Shown: positions 9,103 to 18,968 of the stretch, one piece after another
How positions within the stretch are numbered: the first letter of the stretch is position 1
Layout of the letters: every line of letters begins with the position of its first letter
Assembly: GCF_000282335.1 (NCBI RefSeq)
Contig: NZ_AKJM01000046.1
Span: forward strand, 19,633 to 83,632
DNA: 64,000 bases
Reading direction: 5' to 3'
Source: Pseudomonas sp. GM48
GTDB taxonomy: Bacteria > Pseudomonadota > Gammaproteobacteria > Pseudomonadales > Pseudomonadaceae
Notes under the pieces: generated by a model
Told to the model about the DNA's origin: nothing
Seen by the model: only the letters and a program-made list of their open reading frames with translations
Databases searched by the model: none
Position numbers and translations under genes: made by a program

Positions 9103-10431
9103 ATGGCTAAGCAAGGTGCTCTCTCTGCGCTCGGCAAAGGCGGTATGTCTGAACTCTGGGCTCGTCTGCGTTTTCTGTTCCTGGCGATTATCGTCTACCG
9201 AATAGGCGCACACATCCCGGTTCCAGGTATCAACCCGGACCGACTCGCGGACCTGTTTCGACAGAATGAGGGGACCATTCTTAGCTTGTTCAACATGTTT
9301 TCCGGCGGCGCGCTGGAGCGGATGAGCATCTTTGCACTGGGGATCATGCCGTACATCTCGGCATCGATCATCATGCAACTGATGACCGCCGTCAGCCCGC
9401 AGCTGGAGCAGTTGAAGAAGGAAGGTGAAGCTGGCCGTCGCAAGATCAGCCAGTACACCCGCTACGGCACTGTCGTCCTCGCTCTCGTTCAGGCCATTGG
9501 CATGTCCATTGGTCTGGCGGGGCAGGGCGTTGCGTTCACTGGTGACTTTGGCTTCCATTTCGTCGCGGTATCCACGTTTGTGGCTGGTGCGATGTTCATG
9601 ATGTGGCTGGGTGAGCAGATTACTGAGCGTGGTGTTGGCAACGGTATCTCGATGTTGATTTTTTCGGGTATCGTCGCCGGTCTTCCGAGAGCGATCGGGC
9701 AGTCTTTCGAGTCTGCACGTCAGGGTGATATCAACATCTTCGCCCTGGTTGCCATCGGTTTGCTGGCAGTAGCGATTATCGGTTTCGTGGTGTTCATTGA
9801 GCGTGGTCAGCGTCGTATTGCTGTTCACTACGCCAAGCGTCAGCAGGGCCGCAAGGTCTTCGCTGCGCAGACCAGCCACTTGCCGCTGAAGGTGAACATG
9901 GCCGGTGTTATTCCGGCTATTTTCGCGAGCAGCATTTTGCTGTTCCCGGCTTCGTTGGGTGCCTGGTTCGGTCAGTCTGAAGGTATGGGCTGGTTGCAGG
10001 ACATCTCGCAGTCGATCGCTCCTGGTCAGCCGTTGAATATTCTGCTGTTTAGTGCAGGGATTATTTTCTTCTGCTTCTTCTATACGGCGTTGATGTTCAA
10101 TCCGAAAGACGTAGCGGAAAACCTGAAGAAGTCCGGTGCCTTTATTCCGGGCATCCGTCCAGGTGAGCAGTCTGCGCGCTACATTGATGGCGTTCTGACC
10201 CGCTTGACCATGTTCGGTGCTCTTTACATGACGGCCGTCTGCCTGTTGCCCCAGTTCCTGGTGGTTGCAGCCAACGTACCGTTCTACCTTGGCGGGACCT
10301 CGTTGCTGATCGTCGTCGTGGTTGTGATGGACTTCATGTCCCAAGTACAATCGCACCTCGTTTCGCACCAGTACGAATCCCTGATGAAGAAAGCCAACCT
10401 GAAGGGTTACGGCAGCGGCATGCTGCGCTGA
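9103..10431 (+). CDS. secY: Sec translocon channel subunit SecY
   Basis: SecY forms the protein-conducting pore of the inner membrane with SecE and SecG. The 442-residue protein has ten hydrophobic segments and family motifs such as [11 protein letters not shown] in TM1, the plug-region [21 protein letters not shown] stretch (in part), and [13 protein letters not shown]. The C-terminal cytosolic tail ends [14 protein letters not shown]. It abuts rplO, so translation is likely coupled, linking translocon supply to ribosome supply. Confidence 0.98.
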   Translation: MAKQGALSALGKGGMSELWARLRFLFLAIIVYRIGAHIPVPGINPDRLADLFRQNEGTILSLFNMFSGGALERMSIFALGIMPYISASIIMQLMTAVSPQLEQLKKEGEAGRRKISQYTRYGTVVLALVQAIGMSIGLAGQGVAFTGDFGFHFVAVSTFVAGAMFMMWLGEQITERGVGNGISMLIFSGIVAGLPRAIGQSFESARQGDINIFALVAIGLLAVAIIGFVVFIERGQRRIAVHYAKRQQGRKVFAAQTSHLPLKVNMAGVIPAIFASSILLFPASLGAWFGQSEGMGWLQDISQSIAPGQPLNILLFSAGIIFFCFFYTALMFNPKDVAENLKKSGAFIPGIRPGEQSARYIDGVLTRLTMFGALYMTAVCLLPQFLVVAANVPFYLGGTSLLIVVVVVMDFMSQVQSHLVSHQYESLMKKANLKGYGSGMLR

Positions 10432-10455
10432 CCCATAAGGTTCGAGGAGTTGGTG

Positions 10456-10572
10456 ATGAAAGTTCGTGCATCGGTGAAAAAGCTGTGCCGTAACTGCAAG
10501 ATTATTCGCCGCGAAGGTGTTGTTCGAGTAATTTGCAGCGCGGAACCGCGTCACAAACAGCGCCAAGGCTGA
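10456..10572 (+). CDS. rpmJ: 50S ribosomal protein L36, zinc-binding form
   Basis: A 38-residue basic protein starting [20 protein letters not shown]. The cysteines of CRNC, a third cysteine in VICSAE and a histidine in PRHKQ make the C+ zinc-ribbon form. An AGGAG site at 10445-10449 precedes the ATG. Bacteria with this form often carry a second zinc-free copy under Zur control; none lies in this window. Confidence 0.96.
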
Positions 10573-10590
10573 GTGTGATTGTGCTTCAAG

Positions 10591-10614
10591 CCCGGCAGCT
10601 AGTGCGCTGCCGGG
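10591..10614 (+). terminator. Hairpin between rpmJ and rpsM
   Basis: CCCGGCAGC (10591-10599) pairs perfectly with GCTGCCGGG (10606-10614) around a 6-nt loop; the following RNA is TTGATTATTTGTTATT, U-rich but interrupted. It probably ends or attenuates spc transcription. The -35 of the next promoter starts at the base after the stem. Confidence 0.65.
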
Positions 10615-10643
10615 TTGATTATTTGTTATTACAGCGATATTAT
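10615..10643 (+). promoter_or_regulatory. Predicted sigma70 promoter of the alpha group
   Basis: TTGATT (10615-10620) and TATTAT (10638-10643) with a 17-nt spacer. The start would be near 10650, giving about 50 nt of leader before rpsM. In E. coli the rpsM leader is the target of the repressor S4; the folding of this leader was not resolved by eye. Confidence 0.6.
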
Positions 10644-10702
10644 CTCGCGCCCTATTTCTTGGCTTCCGGGGCGTAGGTAGCTGTCAATTGGAGTCCCACT
10701 GA

Positions 10703-11059
10703 ATGGCCCGTATTGCAGGCGTTAACATTCCAGATAACAAGCATACTGTTATCTCGCTGACCTACATCTATGGTGTTGGTCGCACTACTGCACAGAAAAT
10801 TTGTGCAGAGACTGGGGTAAACCCAGCAGCAAAGATCAAAGATCTGAGCGACGAGCAGATTGAACAGCTGCGTGGCGAAGTGGCGAAGTTCACCACTGAA
10901 GGTGACCTGCGTCGCGAAATCAACATGAAAATCAAGCGCTTGATGGACCTCGGTTGCTATCGCGGTCTGCGTCATCGTCGCGGTCTTCCAGTGCGCGGTC
11001 AGCGTACCAAGACCAACGCGCGTACCCGTAAAGGTCCGCGTAAGCCGATCCGCAAGTAA
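10703..11059 (+). CDS. rpsM: 30S ribosomal protein S13
   Basis: S13 forms head bridges to the 50S subunit and contacts P-site tRNA. The 118-residue protein starts [20 protein letters not shown] and ends in the basic tail [16 protein letters not shown] after the [13 protein letters not shown] motif. It opens the alpha group (rpsM-rpsK-rpsD-rpoA-rplQ). A TTGGAG site lies upstream. Confidence 0.97.
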   Translation: MARIAGVNIPDNKHTVISLTYIYGVGRTTAQKICAETGVNPAAKIKDLSDEQIEQLRGEVAKFTTEGDLRREINMKIKRLMDLGCYRGLRHRRGLPVRGQRTKTNARTRKGPRKPIRK

Positions 11060-11089
11060 TCGCCCCAGCGAATCGACAGGAATTTAATC

Positions 11090-11479
11090 ATGGCAAAACC
11101 TGCTGCTCGTCCTCGTAAAAAAGTTAAAAAGACAGTGGTTGATGGCATCGCCCACATCCATGCATCTTTTAACAACACCATCGTGACCATTACCGACCGT
11201 CAAGGTAACGCTCTTTCCTGGGCTACCTCCGGTGGTTCGGGTTTCCGCGGTTCCCGCAAGTCCACCCCGTTTGCTGCTCAAGTAGCTGCTGAACGTGCTG
11301 GTCAAGCTGCGCTGGAATACGGCCTGAAAAACCTCGACGTAAACGTCAAAGGTCCAGGTCCAGGTCGTGAATCCGCAGTCCGCGCTTTGAACGGCTGTGG
11401 CTACAAGATCGCCAGCATCACCGACGTGACGCCAATCCCGCACAACGGGTGCCGTCCGCCGAAGAAGCGCCGCGTGTAA
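11090..11479 (+). CDS. rpsK: 30S ribosomal protein S11
   Basis: S11 lies on the 30S platform next to the mRNA exit. The 129-residue protein has the [19 protein letters not shown] block and the C-terminal [18 protein letters not shown] signature. A CAGGAA ribosome site precedes the ATG. Confidence 0.97.
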   Translation: MAKPAARPRKKVKKTVVDGIAHIHASFNNTIVTITDRQGNALSWATSGGSGFRGSRKSTPFAAQVAAERAGQAALEYGLKNLDVNVKGPGPGRESAVRALNGCGYKIASITDVTPIPHNGCRPPKKRRV

Positions 11480-11497
11480 TCCAGGAGATTGTAAAGA

Positions 11498-12118
11498 ATG
11501 GCTCGTTACATTGGTCCAAAATGCAAACTCGCTCGTCGCGAAGGCACCGATCTCTTCCTGAAGAGCGGCGTGCGCGCGATCGAATCGAAGTGCAACATTG
11601 AAGCAGCACCTGGTATCCACGGCCAACGCCGCGGTCGCCAGTCCGACTACGGCACCCAACTGCGTGAAAAGCAGAAGGTCCGTCGTATCTACGGCGTTCT
11701 CGAGCGTCAGTTCAGCGGCTACTACAAAGAAGCTGCTGGCAAGAAAGGTGCAACTGGCGAAAACCTGCTGCAACTGCTCGAATGCCGTCTGGACAACGTT
11801 GTATACCGTATGGGCTTTGGTTCGACTCGTGCCGAATCCCGTCAGCTGGTATCGCACAAGTCGATCAGCGTAAACGGTCAGACCGTTAACGTTCCGTCCT
11901 ACCAGGTTCGTGCTGGTGACGTGGTTGCTGTTCGCGAGAAAGCAAAAAATCAACTTCGCATTGTCCAAGCTCTCGATCTGTGTGCCCAACGTGGCCGCGT
12001 AGAATGGGTAGAAGTAGACACTGAGAAGAAGTCGGGCGTTTTCAAGAACGTTCCAGCTCGCAGTGATCTGTCCGCCGACATCAACGAAAGCCTGATTGTC
12101 GAGCTCTACTCCAAGTAA
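11498..12118 (+). CDS. rpsD: 30S ribosomal protein S4
   Basis: S4 nucleates 16S rRNA folding and in E. coli represses the alpha operon. The 206-residue protein starts [20 protein letters not shown] and includes the S4 RNA-binding domain ([20 protein letters not shown] and onward) in the middle. No zinc-type N-terminal cysteine cluster is visible beyond single cysteines. A CAGGAG site precedes it. Confidence 0.97.
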   Translation: MARYIGPKCKLARREGTDLFLKSGVRAIESKCNIEAAPGIHGQRRGRQSDYGTQLREKQKVRRIYGVLERQFSGYYKEAAGKKGATGENLLQLLECRLDNVVYRMGFGSTRAESRQLVSHKSISVNGQTVNVPSYQVRAGDVVAVREKAKNQLRIVQALDLCAQRGRVEWVEVDTEKKSGVFKNVPARSDLSADINESLIVELYSK

Positions 12119-12140
12119 GGGCTAGAAAATAGGTGCATCC

Positions 12141-13142
12141 ATGCAGATTTCGGTAAATGAGTTCCTGACACCCCGCCACATTGATGTGCAGGTTGTCAGT
12201 CCAACCCGCGCCAAGATCACTCTCGAGCCTCTCGAGCGTGGTTTCGGCCATACCCTGGGCAACGCGCTGCGCCGCATCCTGTTGTCCTCAATGCCCGGCT
12301 GTGCAGTAGTCGAGGCCGAGATTGACGGTGTGCTCCACGAGTACAGCGCCATCGAAGGTGTACAGGAAGACGTAATTGAAATCCTGTTGAACCTTAAAGG
12401 TCTGGCTATCAAGCTGCACGGTCGTGACGAAGTTACGCTGACCTTGTCGAAGAAGGGTTCGGGGGTGGTTACCGCTGCCGATATTCAGCTGGATCATGAT
12501 GTCGAGATCGTTAATCCCGATCACGTAATCGCTAACCTGGCGTCTAACGGCGCCCTGAACATGAAGCTCGTAGTAGCTCGTGGTCGTGGTTATGAACCGG
12601 CAGACTCGCGTCAGAGCGATGAAGACGAAAGCCGCAGCATCGGTCGCTTGCAGCTTGACTCTTCGTTCAGCCCGGTTCGCCGTATCGCATACGTGGTGGA
12701 AAACGCCCGTGTCGAGCAGCGTACTAACCTGGACAAGCTGGTTATTGATCTGGAAACCAACGGTACTCTGGATCCTGAAGAGGCTATCCGCCGCGCTGCA
12801 ACCATTCTGCAACAGCAGTTGGCTGCGTTCGTCGACCTCAAAGGTGACAGTGAGCCAGTGGTTGTCGAGCAGGAAGACGAGATCGATCCGATCCTGCTTC
12901 GCCCGGTTGACGATCTGGAACTGACTGTACGTTCGGCTAACTGCCTTAAGGCGGAAAACATTTACTACATCGGTGACCTGATCCAGCGTACCGAAGTGGA
13001 ACTGTTGAAGACTCCGAACCTGGGCAAGAAATCCTTGACTGAAATCAAGGACGTTCTGGCCTCCCGCGGTCTGTCCCTCGGCATGCGCCTCGACAACTGG
13101 CCGCCTGCAAGTCTTAAGAAGGACGACAAGGCGACTGCCTGA
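12141..13142 (+). CDS. rpoA: RNA polymerase alpha subunit
   Basis: Alpha dimerises to start polymerase assembly. The 333-residue product has the N-terminal dimerisation and assembly domain (to about residue 235), an acidic linker, and the C-terminal domain (from about 250) with [20 protein letters not shown] and the [14 protein letters not shown] helix-hairpin-helix that binds UP elements and activators. It follows rpsD by 22 nt. Confidence 0.98.
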   Translation: MQISVNEFLTPRHIDVQVVSPTRAKITLEPLERGFGHTLGNALRRILLSSMPGCAVVEAEIDGVLHEYSAIEGVQEDVIEILLNLKGLAIKLHGRDEVTLTLSKKGSGVVTAADIQLDHDVEIVNPDHVIANLASNGALNMKLVVARGRGYEPADSRQSDEDESRSIGRLQLDSSFSPVRRIAYVVENARVEQRTNLDKLVIDLETNGTLDPEEAIRRAATILQQQLAAFVDLKGDSEPVVVEQEDEIDPILLRPVDDLELTVRSANCLKAENIYYIGDLIQRTEVELLKTPNLGKKSLTEIKDVLASRGLSLGMRLDNWPPASLKKDDKATA

Positions 13143-13184
13143 TCGTCGTAATCACCGAACGTAGTGTTTGGTAAGGAATGAACC

Positions 13185-13571
13185 ATGCGTCATCGTAAAA
13201 GTGGTCGTCACCTGAGCCGCACCAGCTCGCACCGCAAGGCCATGTTCCAAAACATGGCGGTGTCGCTGTTCGAGCACGAGCTGATCAAAACGACTCTGCC
13301 AAAAGCCAAAGAACTGCGCCGCGTTGCCGAGCCGCTGATCACTCTGGCCAAGACAGACAGCGTTGCTAACCGTCGTCTGGCTTTCGACCGTACTCGTTCG
13401 AAAGCTATCGTTGGTAAGCTCTTCAACGATCTGGGCAAGCGTTACGCTACCCGTGAGGGTGGCTACCTGCGCATCCTCAAGTGCGGTTTCCGCGCTGGCG
13501 ACAACGCGCCTATGGCGTACGTCGAGTTGGTTGATCGTGCTACTGCCGGCGAAGCTGTATCCGCCGAGTAA
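13185..13571 (+). CDS. rplQ: 50S ribosomal protein L17
   Basis: L17 lies near the tunnel exit. The 128-residue protein begins [20 protein letters not shown] and has the [21 protein letters not shown]-terminal signature. It is the last gene of the ribosomal block and is followed by a strong terminator at 13592. Confidence 0.97.
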   Translation: MRHRKSGRHLSRTSSHRKAMFQNMAVSLFEHELIKTTLPKAKELRRVAEPLITLAKTDSVANRRLAFDRTRSKAIVGKLFNDLGKRYATREGGYLRILKCGFRAGDNAPMAYVELVDRATAGEAVSAE

Positions 13572-13591
13572 GACGTCAGTCTGAAACAAAG

Positions 13592-13616
13592 AACCGGGCC
13601 TAGTGCCCGGTTTTTT
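13592..13616 (+). terminator. Rho-independent terminator after rplQ
   Basis: AACCGGGC (13592-13599) pairs with GCCCGGTT (13605-13612) around CTAGT, followed by more T to 13616. This marks the end of the ribosomal and rpoA transcription unit. Confidence 0.9.
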
Positions 13617-13809
13617 GTGCCTGTAAGAAATGTACCTTCGTATAATCCTTGAATCCTTCCCGTTGTCATATTATCGGTTGGGGGCTGATCATTAGTAATT
13701 TTCTATCGATGCCTGCAAGTTAATGAATTTGTAGGTGTAACATTGATGATCAATACTCCTTCTCAGCCGATAGCCGGCAGTTCAAGACCGACAGAGGAAG
13801 GAAGATCGC

Positions 13810-15264
13810 ATGAGCCAAAACAAAACGCTTACCACCGCCAGTGGCGCTCCTGTTGCCGATAACCAGAATTCCCGTTCCGCCGGCCCTCGTGGCCCGCTGC
13901 TGCTCGACGACTTTCACCTGATCGAGAAGCTTGCCCACTTCAACCGTGAAAACATCCCTGAGCGCCGCGTGCACGCCAAAGGCTCGGGTGCCTACGGTAC
14001 GTTCACCGTGACACGCGATATCACTCAATACACCAGCGCGAAGTTGTTTGATGCAGTCGGCAAGCAAACTCCAACGTTCCTACGGTTTTCCACTGTGGGT
14101 GGTGAGCGCGGTTCGGCCGACACCGAACGTGATCCACGCGGATTTGCCTTGAAGTTCTACACCGAGGAAGGCAACTGGGACATCGTCGGTAACAACACGC
14201 CAGTGTTCTTCATTCGTGACCCACTGAAGTTTCCGGACTTTATTCACACCCAGAAGCGCTTGCCGCAAAGCAATCTGAAGAGTGCTCAGATGATGTGGGA
14301 CTTCTGGTCGCATTCGCCTGAGGCGTTGCACCAAGTCACCATCCTGTTCTCCGACCGGGGTATCCCTGACGGATACCGCCACATGCACGGCTTCGGCAGC
14401 CACACTTACAGCCTCATCAACGCTCAAGGCGAGCGTCACTGGGTGAAGTGGCACTACAAGACCAAACAGGGGATCAAGAACCTTGCTCCTGCCGAGGCTG
14501 CGCGCCTGGCGGGTACAGATCCGGATTACGCCCAGCGCGATTTGTTTAATGCCATCGAGCAGGGTGATTTCCCGAAATGGCGCGTGTGCATTCAGCTCAT
14601 GAGCGAAGCTCAGGCGGCAGCACACTACGAGAACCCGTTTGATGTGACCAAAACCTGGTCGCAGAAAGAGTTTCCATTAATTGAAGTCGGAGAGCTGGAG
14701 CTCAATCGCAATCCGCAGAACTACTTCGCGGAAGTCGAGCAAGCGGCGTTTGGCCCCAGCAATATGGTGCCAGGCGTTGGTCTCTCGCCGGATCGTATGC
14801 TACAAGGCCGGGTATTCGCTTATGCGGACGCTCACCGCTACCGTGTCGGCACCAATCACCAACAGTTGCCGGTCAACGCTGCGCGGAGTCCGGTGAACAC
14901 TTACCAGCGCGATGGCTCGATGGCTTTTGGCAGCAATGGCGGTGCGGCACCGAACTATGAGCCGAACAGCTACGTCGAGTCGCCGAAGCAGGCGCCTCGT
15001 TACGCAGAGCCGGCGTTGGCCCTCAGTGGTGCTGCCGATCGTTACGACCACCGTGAAGATACGGATTACTACAGTCACGCCGGCGCGTTGTTCCGCTTGA
15101 TGACTGAGGAGCAGAAATCACTGCTGGTCAGCAACATCGCCAGTGCGATGGCGGGTGTGTCGAGTGATGTGGTTGACCGCCAGTTGCAGCATTTCTACAA
15201 GGCTGACCCGGCGTATGGAGAAGCAATCGCAAAGCTGCTCAACGTACAGCTTAACGAAGTCTAA
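13810..15264 (+). CDS. katA: Monofunctional haem catalase
   Basis: Decomposes hydrogen peroxide to water and oxygen. The 484 residues match the small-subunit clade that includes P. aeruginosa KatA (482 residues). The catalytic histidine is in RVHAKGSG (H55), the distal asparagine in [10 protein letters not shown] (near 128), and the haem-ligand tyrosine in [15 protein letters not shown] (Y338). There is no signal peptide. The 193-nt upstream gap contains a 13-bp palindrome ATTGATGATCAAT (13742-13754) and an AGGAAGGA ribosome site; I found no clear OxyR site. The neighbouring ferritin gene suggests a joint peroxide and iron response. Confidence 0.95.
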   Translation: MSQNKTLTTASGAPVADNQNSRSAGPRGPLLLDDFHLIEKLAHFNRENIPERRVHAKGSGAYGTFTVTRDITQYTSAKLFDAVGKQTPTFLRFSTVGGERGSADTERDPRGFALKFYTEEGNWDIVGNNTPVFFIRDPLKFPDFIHTQKRLPQSNLKSAQMMWDFWSHSPEALHQVTILFSDRGIPDGYRHMHGFGSHTYSLINAQGERHWVKWHYKTKQGIKNLAPAEAARLAGTDPDYAQRDLFNAIEQGDFPKWRVCIQLMSEAQAAAHYENPFDVTKTWSQKEFPLIEVGELELNRNPQNYFAEVEQAAFGPSNMVPGVGLSPDRMLQGRVFAYADAHRYRVGTNHQQLPVNAARSPVNTYQRDGSMAFGSNGGAAPNYEPNSYVESPKQAPRYAEPALALSGAADRYDHREDTDYYSHAGALFRLMTEEQKSLLVSNIASAMAGVSSDVVDRQLQHFYKADPAYGEAIAKLLNVQLNEV

Positions 15265-15275
15265 ATGAGAAGCAG

Positions 15276-15301
15276 AACCGCCCTTGTTTGGGCGGTTTTT
15301 T
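15276..15301 (+). terminator. Rho-independent terminator after katA
   Basis: AACCGCCC (15276-15283) pairs with GGGCGGTT (15290-15297) around TTGTTT and runs into further T. It separates katA from the ferritin gene. Confidence 0.9.
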
Positions 15302-15413
15302 GCGTTATTTAAGCTGTTTTTCTCAGAATATCTTCGCTTTTATTGCGTCTGGCGAGTGACGATAGGGACATGTTGGTTCAAACTACAACTTTCAAGCAGG
15401 GAGATGTAGGGCG

Positions 15414-15878
15414 ATGCAAGGCCACCCAGATGTGATCGATTACCTCAACACGTTGCTGACCGGCGAACTGGCCGCGCGTGATCAATATTTCGTCCACTCG
15501 CGGATGTATGAGGACTGGGGTTTCACCAAGCTCTACGAACGAATCAACCACGAGATGGAAGAAGAAGCCGGGCACGCCGATGCCCTGATGCGCCGGATTC
15601 TGATGCTCGAAGGCACGCCGCGCATGCGTCCTGATGATCTGGATGTCGGCACCACCGTTACCGAGATGCTTGAAGCGGATTTGCGTCTGGAATACAAGGT
15701 CCGTGCTGCACTGTGCAAAGGCATCACGCTCTGCGAGCAGCACAAGGACTATGTCAGTCGCGAAATGTTGCGGGTTCAATTGCATGACACCGAAGAAGAT
15801 CATACCTATTGGCTCGAGAAGCAGTTGGGTCTGATCAAGTTGATCGGGCTTGAGAACTACCTGCAATCCCACGCCTGA
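15414..15878 (+). CDS. ftnA: Bacterioferritin-family iron-storage protein, FtnA (BfrA) type
   Basis: Stores iron in a 24-subunit shell by oxidising ferrous iron. The 154-residue four-helix protein keeps ferroxidase ligands E18, E51, H54, a glutamate at 93, E127/E128 and H130. At the position of the haem-ligand Met52 of E. coli Bfr there is alanine (EEEAGHAD), so haem binding between subunits is not expected. The P. aeruginosa gene next to katA, once called bfrA, was likewise shown to be a ferritin and renamed ftnA. A GGGAG ribosome site lies upstream. Iron regulation is likely but no Fur box was identified. Confidence 0.9.
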   Translation: MQGHPDVIDYLNTLLTGELAARDQYFVHSRMYEDWGFTKLYERINHEMEEEAGHADALMRRILMLEGTPRMRPDDLDVGTTVTEMLEADLRLEYKVRAALCKGITLCEQHKDYVSREMLRVQLHDTEEDHTYWLEKQLGLIKLIGLENYLQSHA

Positions 15879-15891
15879 TTCAGCGGATACA

Positions 15892-15930
15892 AAAAAGCCC
15901 CTGTCACTGACGAAGTGACAGGGGCTTTTT
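15892..15930. terminator. Bidirectional terminator between ftnA and uvrA
   Basis: GCCCCTGTCAC (15897-15907) and GTGACAGGGGC (15915-15925) form an 11-bp stem with a run of A on the left and T on the right, so it can end both the + transcript of the ferritin gene and the - transcript of uvrA. Confidence 0.92.
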
Positions 15931-15942
15931 CATGGGGCCCGG

Positions 15943-18777
15943 TTAAGCCCGGTCACGCTCCAGCAGTGGTTTGAGGTAGTAGCCAGTGTGAGATTGCTTC
16001 ATCTCGGCCACTTCCTCTGGCGTGCCGACGGCAATGATCTGCCCGCCCTTGGAACCGCCCTCTGGACCCAGGTCCACCAGCCAGTCAGCTGTCTTGATCA
16101 CATCCAGGTTGTGTTCGATCACCACCACGGTGTTGCCGTGGTCGCGCAGGCGATGCAACACGTCCAGCAGTTGCTGAATGTCTGCGAAATGCAGCCCGGT
16201 GGTCGGTTCATCGAGGATGTATAGGGTTTTACCGGTATCGCGCTTGGACAGTTCGCGGGAGAGTTTCACCCGCTGGGCTTCACCGCCGGACAGCGTGGTC
16301 GCCGATTGCCCCAGCTTGATGTACGACAGGCCGACGTCCATCAACGTTTGCAGCTTGCGCGCCAGTGCCGGTACGGCATCGAAGAACTCCCGCGCTTCCT
16401 CGATGGTCATCTCGAGGGTTTCGTGGATGCTCTTGCCCTTGTACTTGATCTCCAGGGTTTCACGGTTGTAGCGCTTGCTCTTGCAGACATCGCATGGCAC
16501 ATAGATGTCCGGCAGGAAGTGCATCTCTACCTTGATCAGGCCGTCGCCCTGGCAAGCCTCGCAGCGTCCACCCTTGACGTTGAAGGAGAAACGCCCCGGC
16601 CCGTAGCCCCGGGAGCGGGACTCCGGTACGCCAGCGAACAACTCGCGGATCGGTGTGAACAATCCGGTGTAGGTCGCCGGGTTGGAACGCGGTGTGCGAC
16701 CGATCGGGCTCTGGTCGATATCAACCACCTTGTCCAGGTGCTCCAGGCCCTTGATGCTGTCGTGGACGGCTGCCTCAAGCGTCGTTGCGCCGTTCAACGC
16801 CGTGGCGCTCAAGGGGAACAGTGTGTTGTTGATCAGCGTCGACTTGCCTGAGCCGGACACGCCGGTGACACAGGTCAGCAGGCCAATCGGAATCTCCAGG
16901 TCGACATTGCGCAAATTGTTGCCACGCGCGCCCTTGAGCGACAGCGTCAGCTTCTTGTTGCGTGGCGTACGTTTGGCCGGGACTTCGATCTTCACCCGGC
17001 CCGACAGGTATTTGCCCGTCAGCGAGTCCGGGTGCGCCATGACCTCGGCCGGTGTGCCTTCGGCGACGATATGCCCGCCGTGCACGCCAGCACCCGGGCC
17101 GATGTCCACCACGTAGTCGGCCAGGCGAATGGCGTCTTCGTCGTGCTCGACCACGATCACCGTGTTACCGATATCGCGCAGGTGCTTGAGGGTGCCCAGT
17201 AGCCGGTCGTTATCGCGCTGATGCAGGCCGATGGAGGGTTCGTCGAGGATGTACAGAACGCCCACCAGACCGGCGCCAATCTGGCTGGCCAGACGGATGC
17301 GCTGGGCCTCGCCACCGGACAAGGTGTCTGCACTGCGATCCAGCGACAGATAGTCGAGGCCGACGTTGACCAGGAACTGCAGGCGTTCGCGGATTTCCTT
17401 GAGGATCTTGTCGGCAATTTCGCCACGGCGACCGGTGAGCTTGAGCCCGCCGAAATAATCGGATGCATCACCAATCGGCAGGTTGGTCACCGCCGGCAGG
17501 GTTTTCTCACCGACCCACACGTGTCGCGCCTCACGGCGCAGGCGGGTGCCGCGGCAGTCCGGGCACGACTGGGTGCTGAGGAACTTGGCCAGCTCCTCGC
17601 GCACCGATGCCGATTCGGTTTCGCGGTAGCGTCGCTCCAGGTTCGGCACGATGCCTTCGAACGGATGCGAGCGTTTGACGATGTCGCCACGGTCGTTCAG
17701 GTATTTGAAATCGACGTTTTGCGAGCCGCTGCCTTGCAGGATGAATTTCTGCTGGTCGGCGGGCAGTTCGTTGAACGGCACTTCCAGGCTGAACTTGTAG
17801 TGCGAGGCCAGCGAGCCGAGCATCTGGAAGTAATAGACGTTGCGCCGGTCCCAGCCACGAATCGCCCCTTCGGCCAGGGTCAGTTCGCCGTTGACCAGGC
17901 GCTTGATGTCGAAGAACTGTTTTACCCCCAGACCATCACAGGTCGGGCAGGCGCCGGCCGGGTTGTTGAAGGAGAACAGCTTGGGCTCCAGCTCGCTGAT
18001 GGCGTGGCCGCAGATCGGACAGGCGAAGCGTGCGGAGAAGATCATCTCTTCACCCGGCTCGTCGTCCATCGGTGCCACCAGGGCGATGCCGTCCGCCAGC
18101 TTCAGCGCGGTCTCGAAGGATTCGGCCAGGCGTTGTTGCAGGTCGGCGCGGACCTTGAAGCGGTCGACCACGACATCAATAGAATGCTTTTTCTGCTTGT
18201 CGAGCTTGGGTGCTTCGTCCAGTTCGTAAAGCTTGCCGTTGATCCGGGCACGGACGAACCCTTGGGCGCGCAGTTCTTCGAAGACCGACAGGTGCTCGCC
18301 TTTGCGCTCGCGGATGACCGGCGCCAGCAGCATCAGCTTGCTGCCCTCCGGTTCGGCGAGAACCAGGTCGACCATCTGGCTGACGGTCTGTGCTTCCAGC
18401 GGGATGTCGTGATCCGGGCAGCGCGGAATACCCACGCGCGCATAAAGCAGGCGCAGGTAGTCGTAGATTTCGGTGATGGTGCCGACCGTCGAACGCGGGT
18501 TGTGCGAGGTGGACTTTTGTTCGATGGAAATCGCCGGCGACAGGCCTTCGATGGTGTCGACGTCGGGTTTTTCCATCATCGACAGGAACTGCCGGGCGTA
18601 GGCCGACAGCGATTCGACGTAGCGGCGCTGACCTTCGGCGTACAGGGTGTCGAACGCCAGGGACGACTTGCCGGAGCCGGACAGGCCGGTGATGACGATC
18701 AGCTTGTCCCGTGGCAGGGTCAGGTCAATGTTCTTCAGGTTGTGGGTTCGAGCCCCACGAATCAGGATCTTGTCCAA
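15943..18777 (-). CDS. uvrA: Excinuclease ABC subunit A
   Basis: Damage-recognition ATPase of nucleotide excision repair, loading UvrB. The frame is open to 18849, but the family N-terminus ([20 protein letters not shown]) begins right after a TTG at 18777, giving 944 residues; a GCGAGG site precedes this TTG. Two ABC modules are visible: Walker [14 protein letters not shown] near the N-terminus and [13 protein letters not shown] past the middle, each with an LSGGEAQR signature, plus zinc-finger cysteines ([26 protein letters not shown]). It is divergent from the MFS gene. No convincing LexA box was found. Confidence 0.96.
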   Translation of the reverse strand: MDKILIRGARTHNLKNIDLTLPRDKLIVITGLSGSGKSSLAFDTLYAEGQRRYVESLSAYARQFLSMMEKPDVDTIEGLSPAISIEQKSTSHNPRSTVGTITEIYDYLRLLYARVGIPRCPDHDIPLEAQTVSQMVDLVLAEPEGSKLMLLAPVIRERKGEHLSVFEELRAQGFVRARINGKLYELDEAPKLDKQKKHSIDVVVDRFKVRADLQQRLAESFETALKLADGIALVAPMDDEPGEEMIFSARFACPICGHAISELEPKLFSFNNPAGACPTCDGLGVKQFFDIKRLVNGELTLAEGAIRGWDRRNVYYFQMLGSLASHYKFSLEVPFNELPADQQKFILQGSGSQNVDFKYLNDRGDIVKRSHPFEGIVPNLERRYRETESASVREELAKFLSTQSCPDCRGTRLRREARHVWVGEKTLPAVTNLPIGDASDYFGGLKLTGRRGEIADKILKEIRERLQFLVNVGLDYLSLDRSADTLSGGEAQRIRLASQIGAGLVGVLYILDEPSIGLHQRDNDRLLGTLKHLRDIGNTVIVVEHDEDAIRLADYVVDIGPGAGVHGGHIVAEGTPAEVMAHPDSLTGKYLSGRVKIEVPAKRTPRNKKLTLSLKGARGNNLRNVDLEIPIGLLTCVTGVSGSGKSTLINNTLFPLSATALNGATTLEAAVHDSIKGLEHLDKVVDIDQSPIGRTPRSNPATYTGLFTPIRELFAGVPESRSRGYGPGRFSFNVKGGRCEACQGDGLIKVEMHFLPDIYVPCDVCKSKRYNRETLEIKYKGKSIHETLEMTIEEAREFFDAVPALARKLQTLMDVGLSYIKLGQSATTLSGGEAQRVKLSRELSKRDTGKTLYILDEPTTGLHFADIQQLLDVLHRLRDHGNTVVVIEHNLDVIKTADWLVDLGPEGGSKGGQIIAVGTPEEVAEMKQSHTGYYLKPLLERDRA

Positions 18778-18968
18778 GGTGGCCTCGCTTGGCGGGCGTC
18801 GAAAACGTAGGAGTATACGGCCAAATACTGGATGGATGCACACTATCAAACGAGAGGGTGACTGTCTTACATGAAGAGTGTGTCAGCAATGCGCGTCAAA
18901 GCGTCGCGATATACCCCGCCAATCGATGGGGCTGGTAGAATCGGCGCCGGTTCACATGAGGTTTTTCC

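Noticed and set aside
8395..10566. A 723-codon open frame on the minus strand opposite rpsE-secY-rpmJ
   Set aside because: It is antisense to certain genes and has no family resemblance; such long frames are common opposite codon-biased GC-rich genes.
13617..13809. OxyR or other stress operator before katA
   Set aside because: Only a short palindrome ATTGATGATCAAT was found; spacing and sequence do not match an OxyR site that I could defend.
17221..18810. A 529-codon frame opposite uvrA
   Set aside because: Antisense to a clear UvrA; composition and repetitive QAGA-type words mark it as a shadow.
18828..18843. Possible LexA box (CTG-N10-CAC) between uvrA and the MFS gene
   Set aside because: The right half is CAC, not CAG, and the centre is not AT-rich, so it does not fit the SOS consensus.
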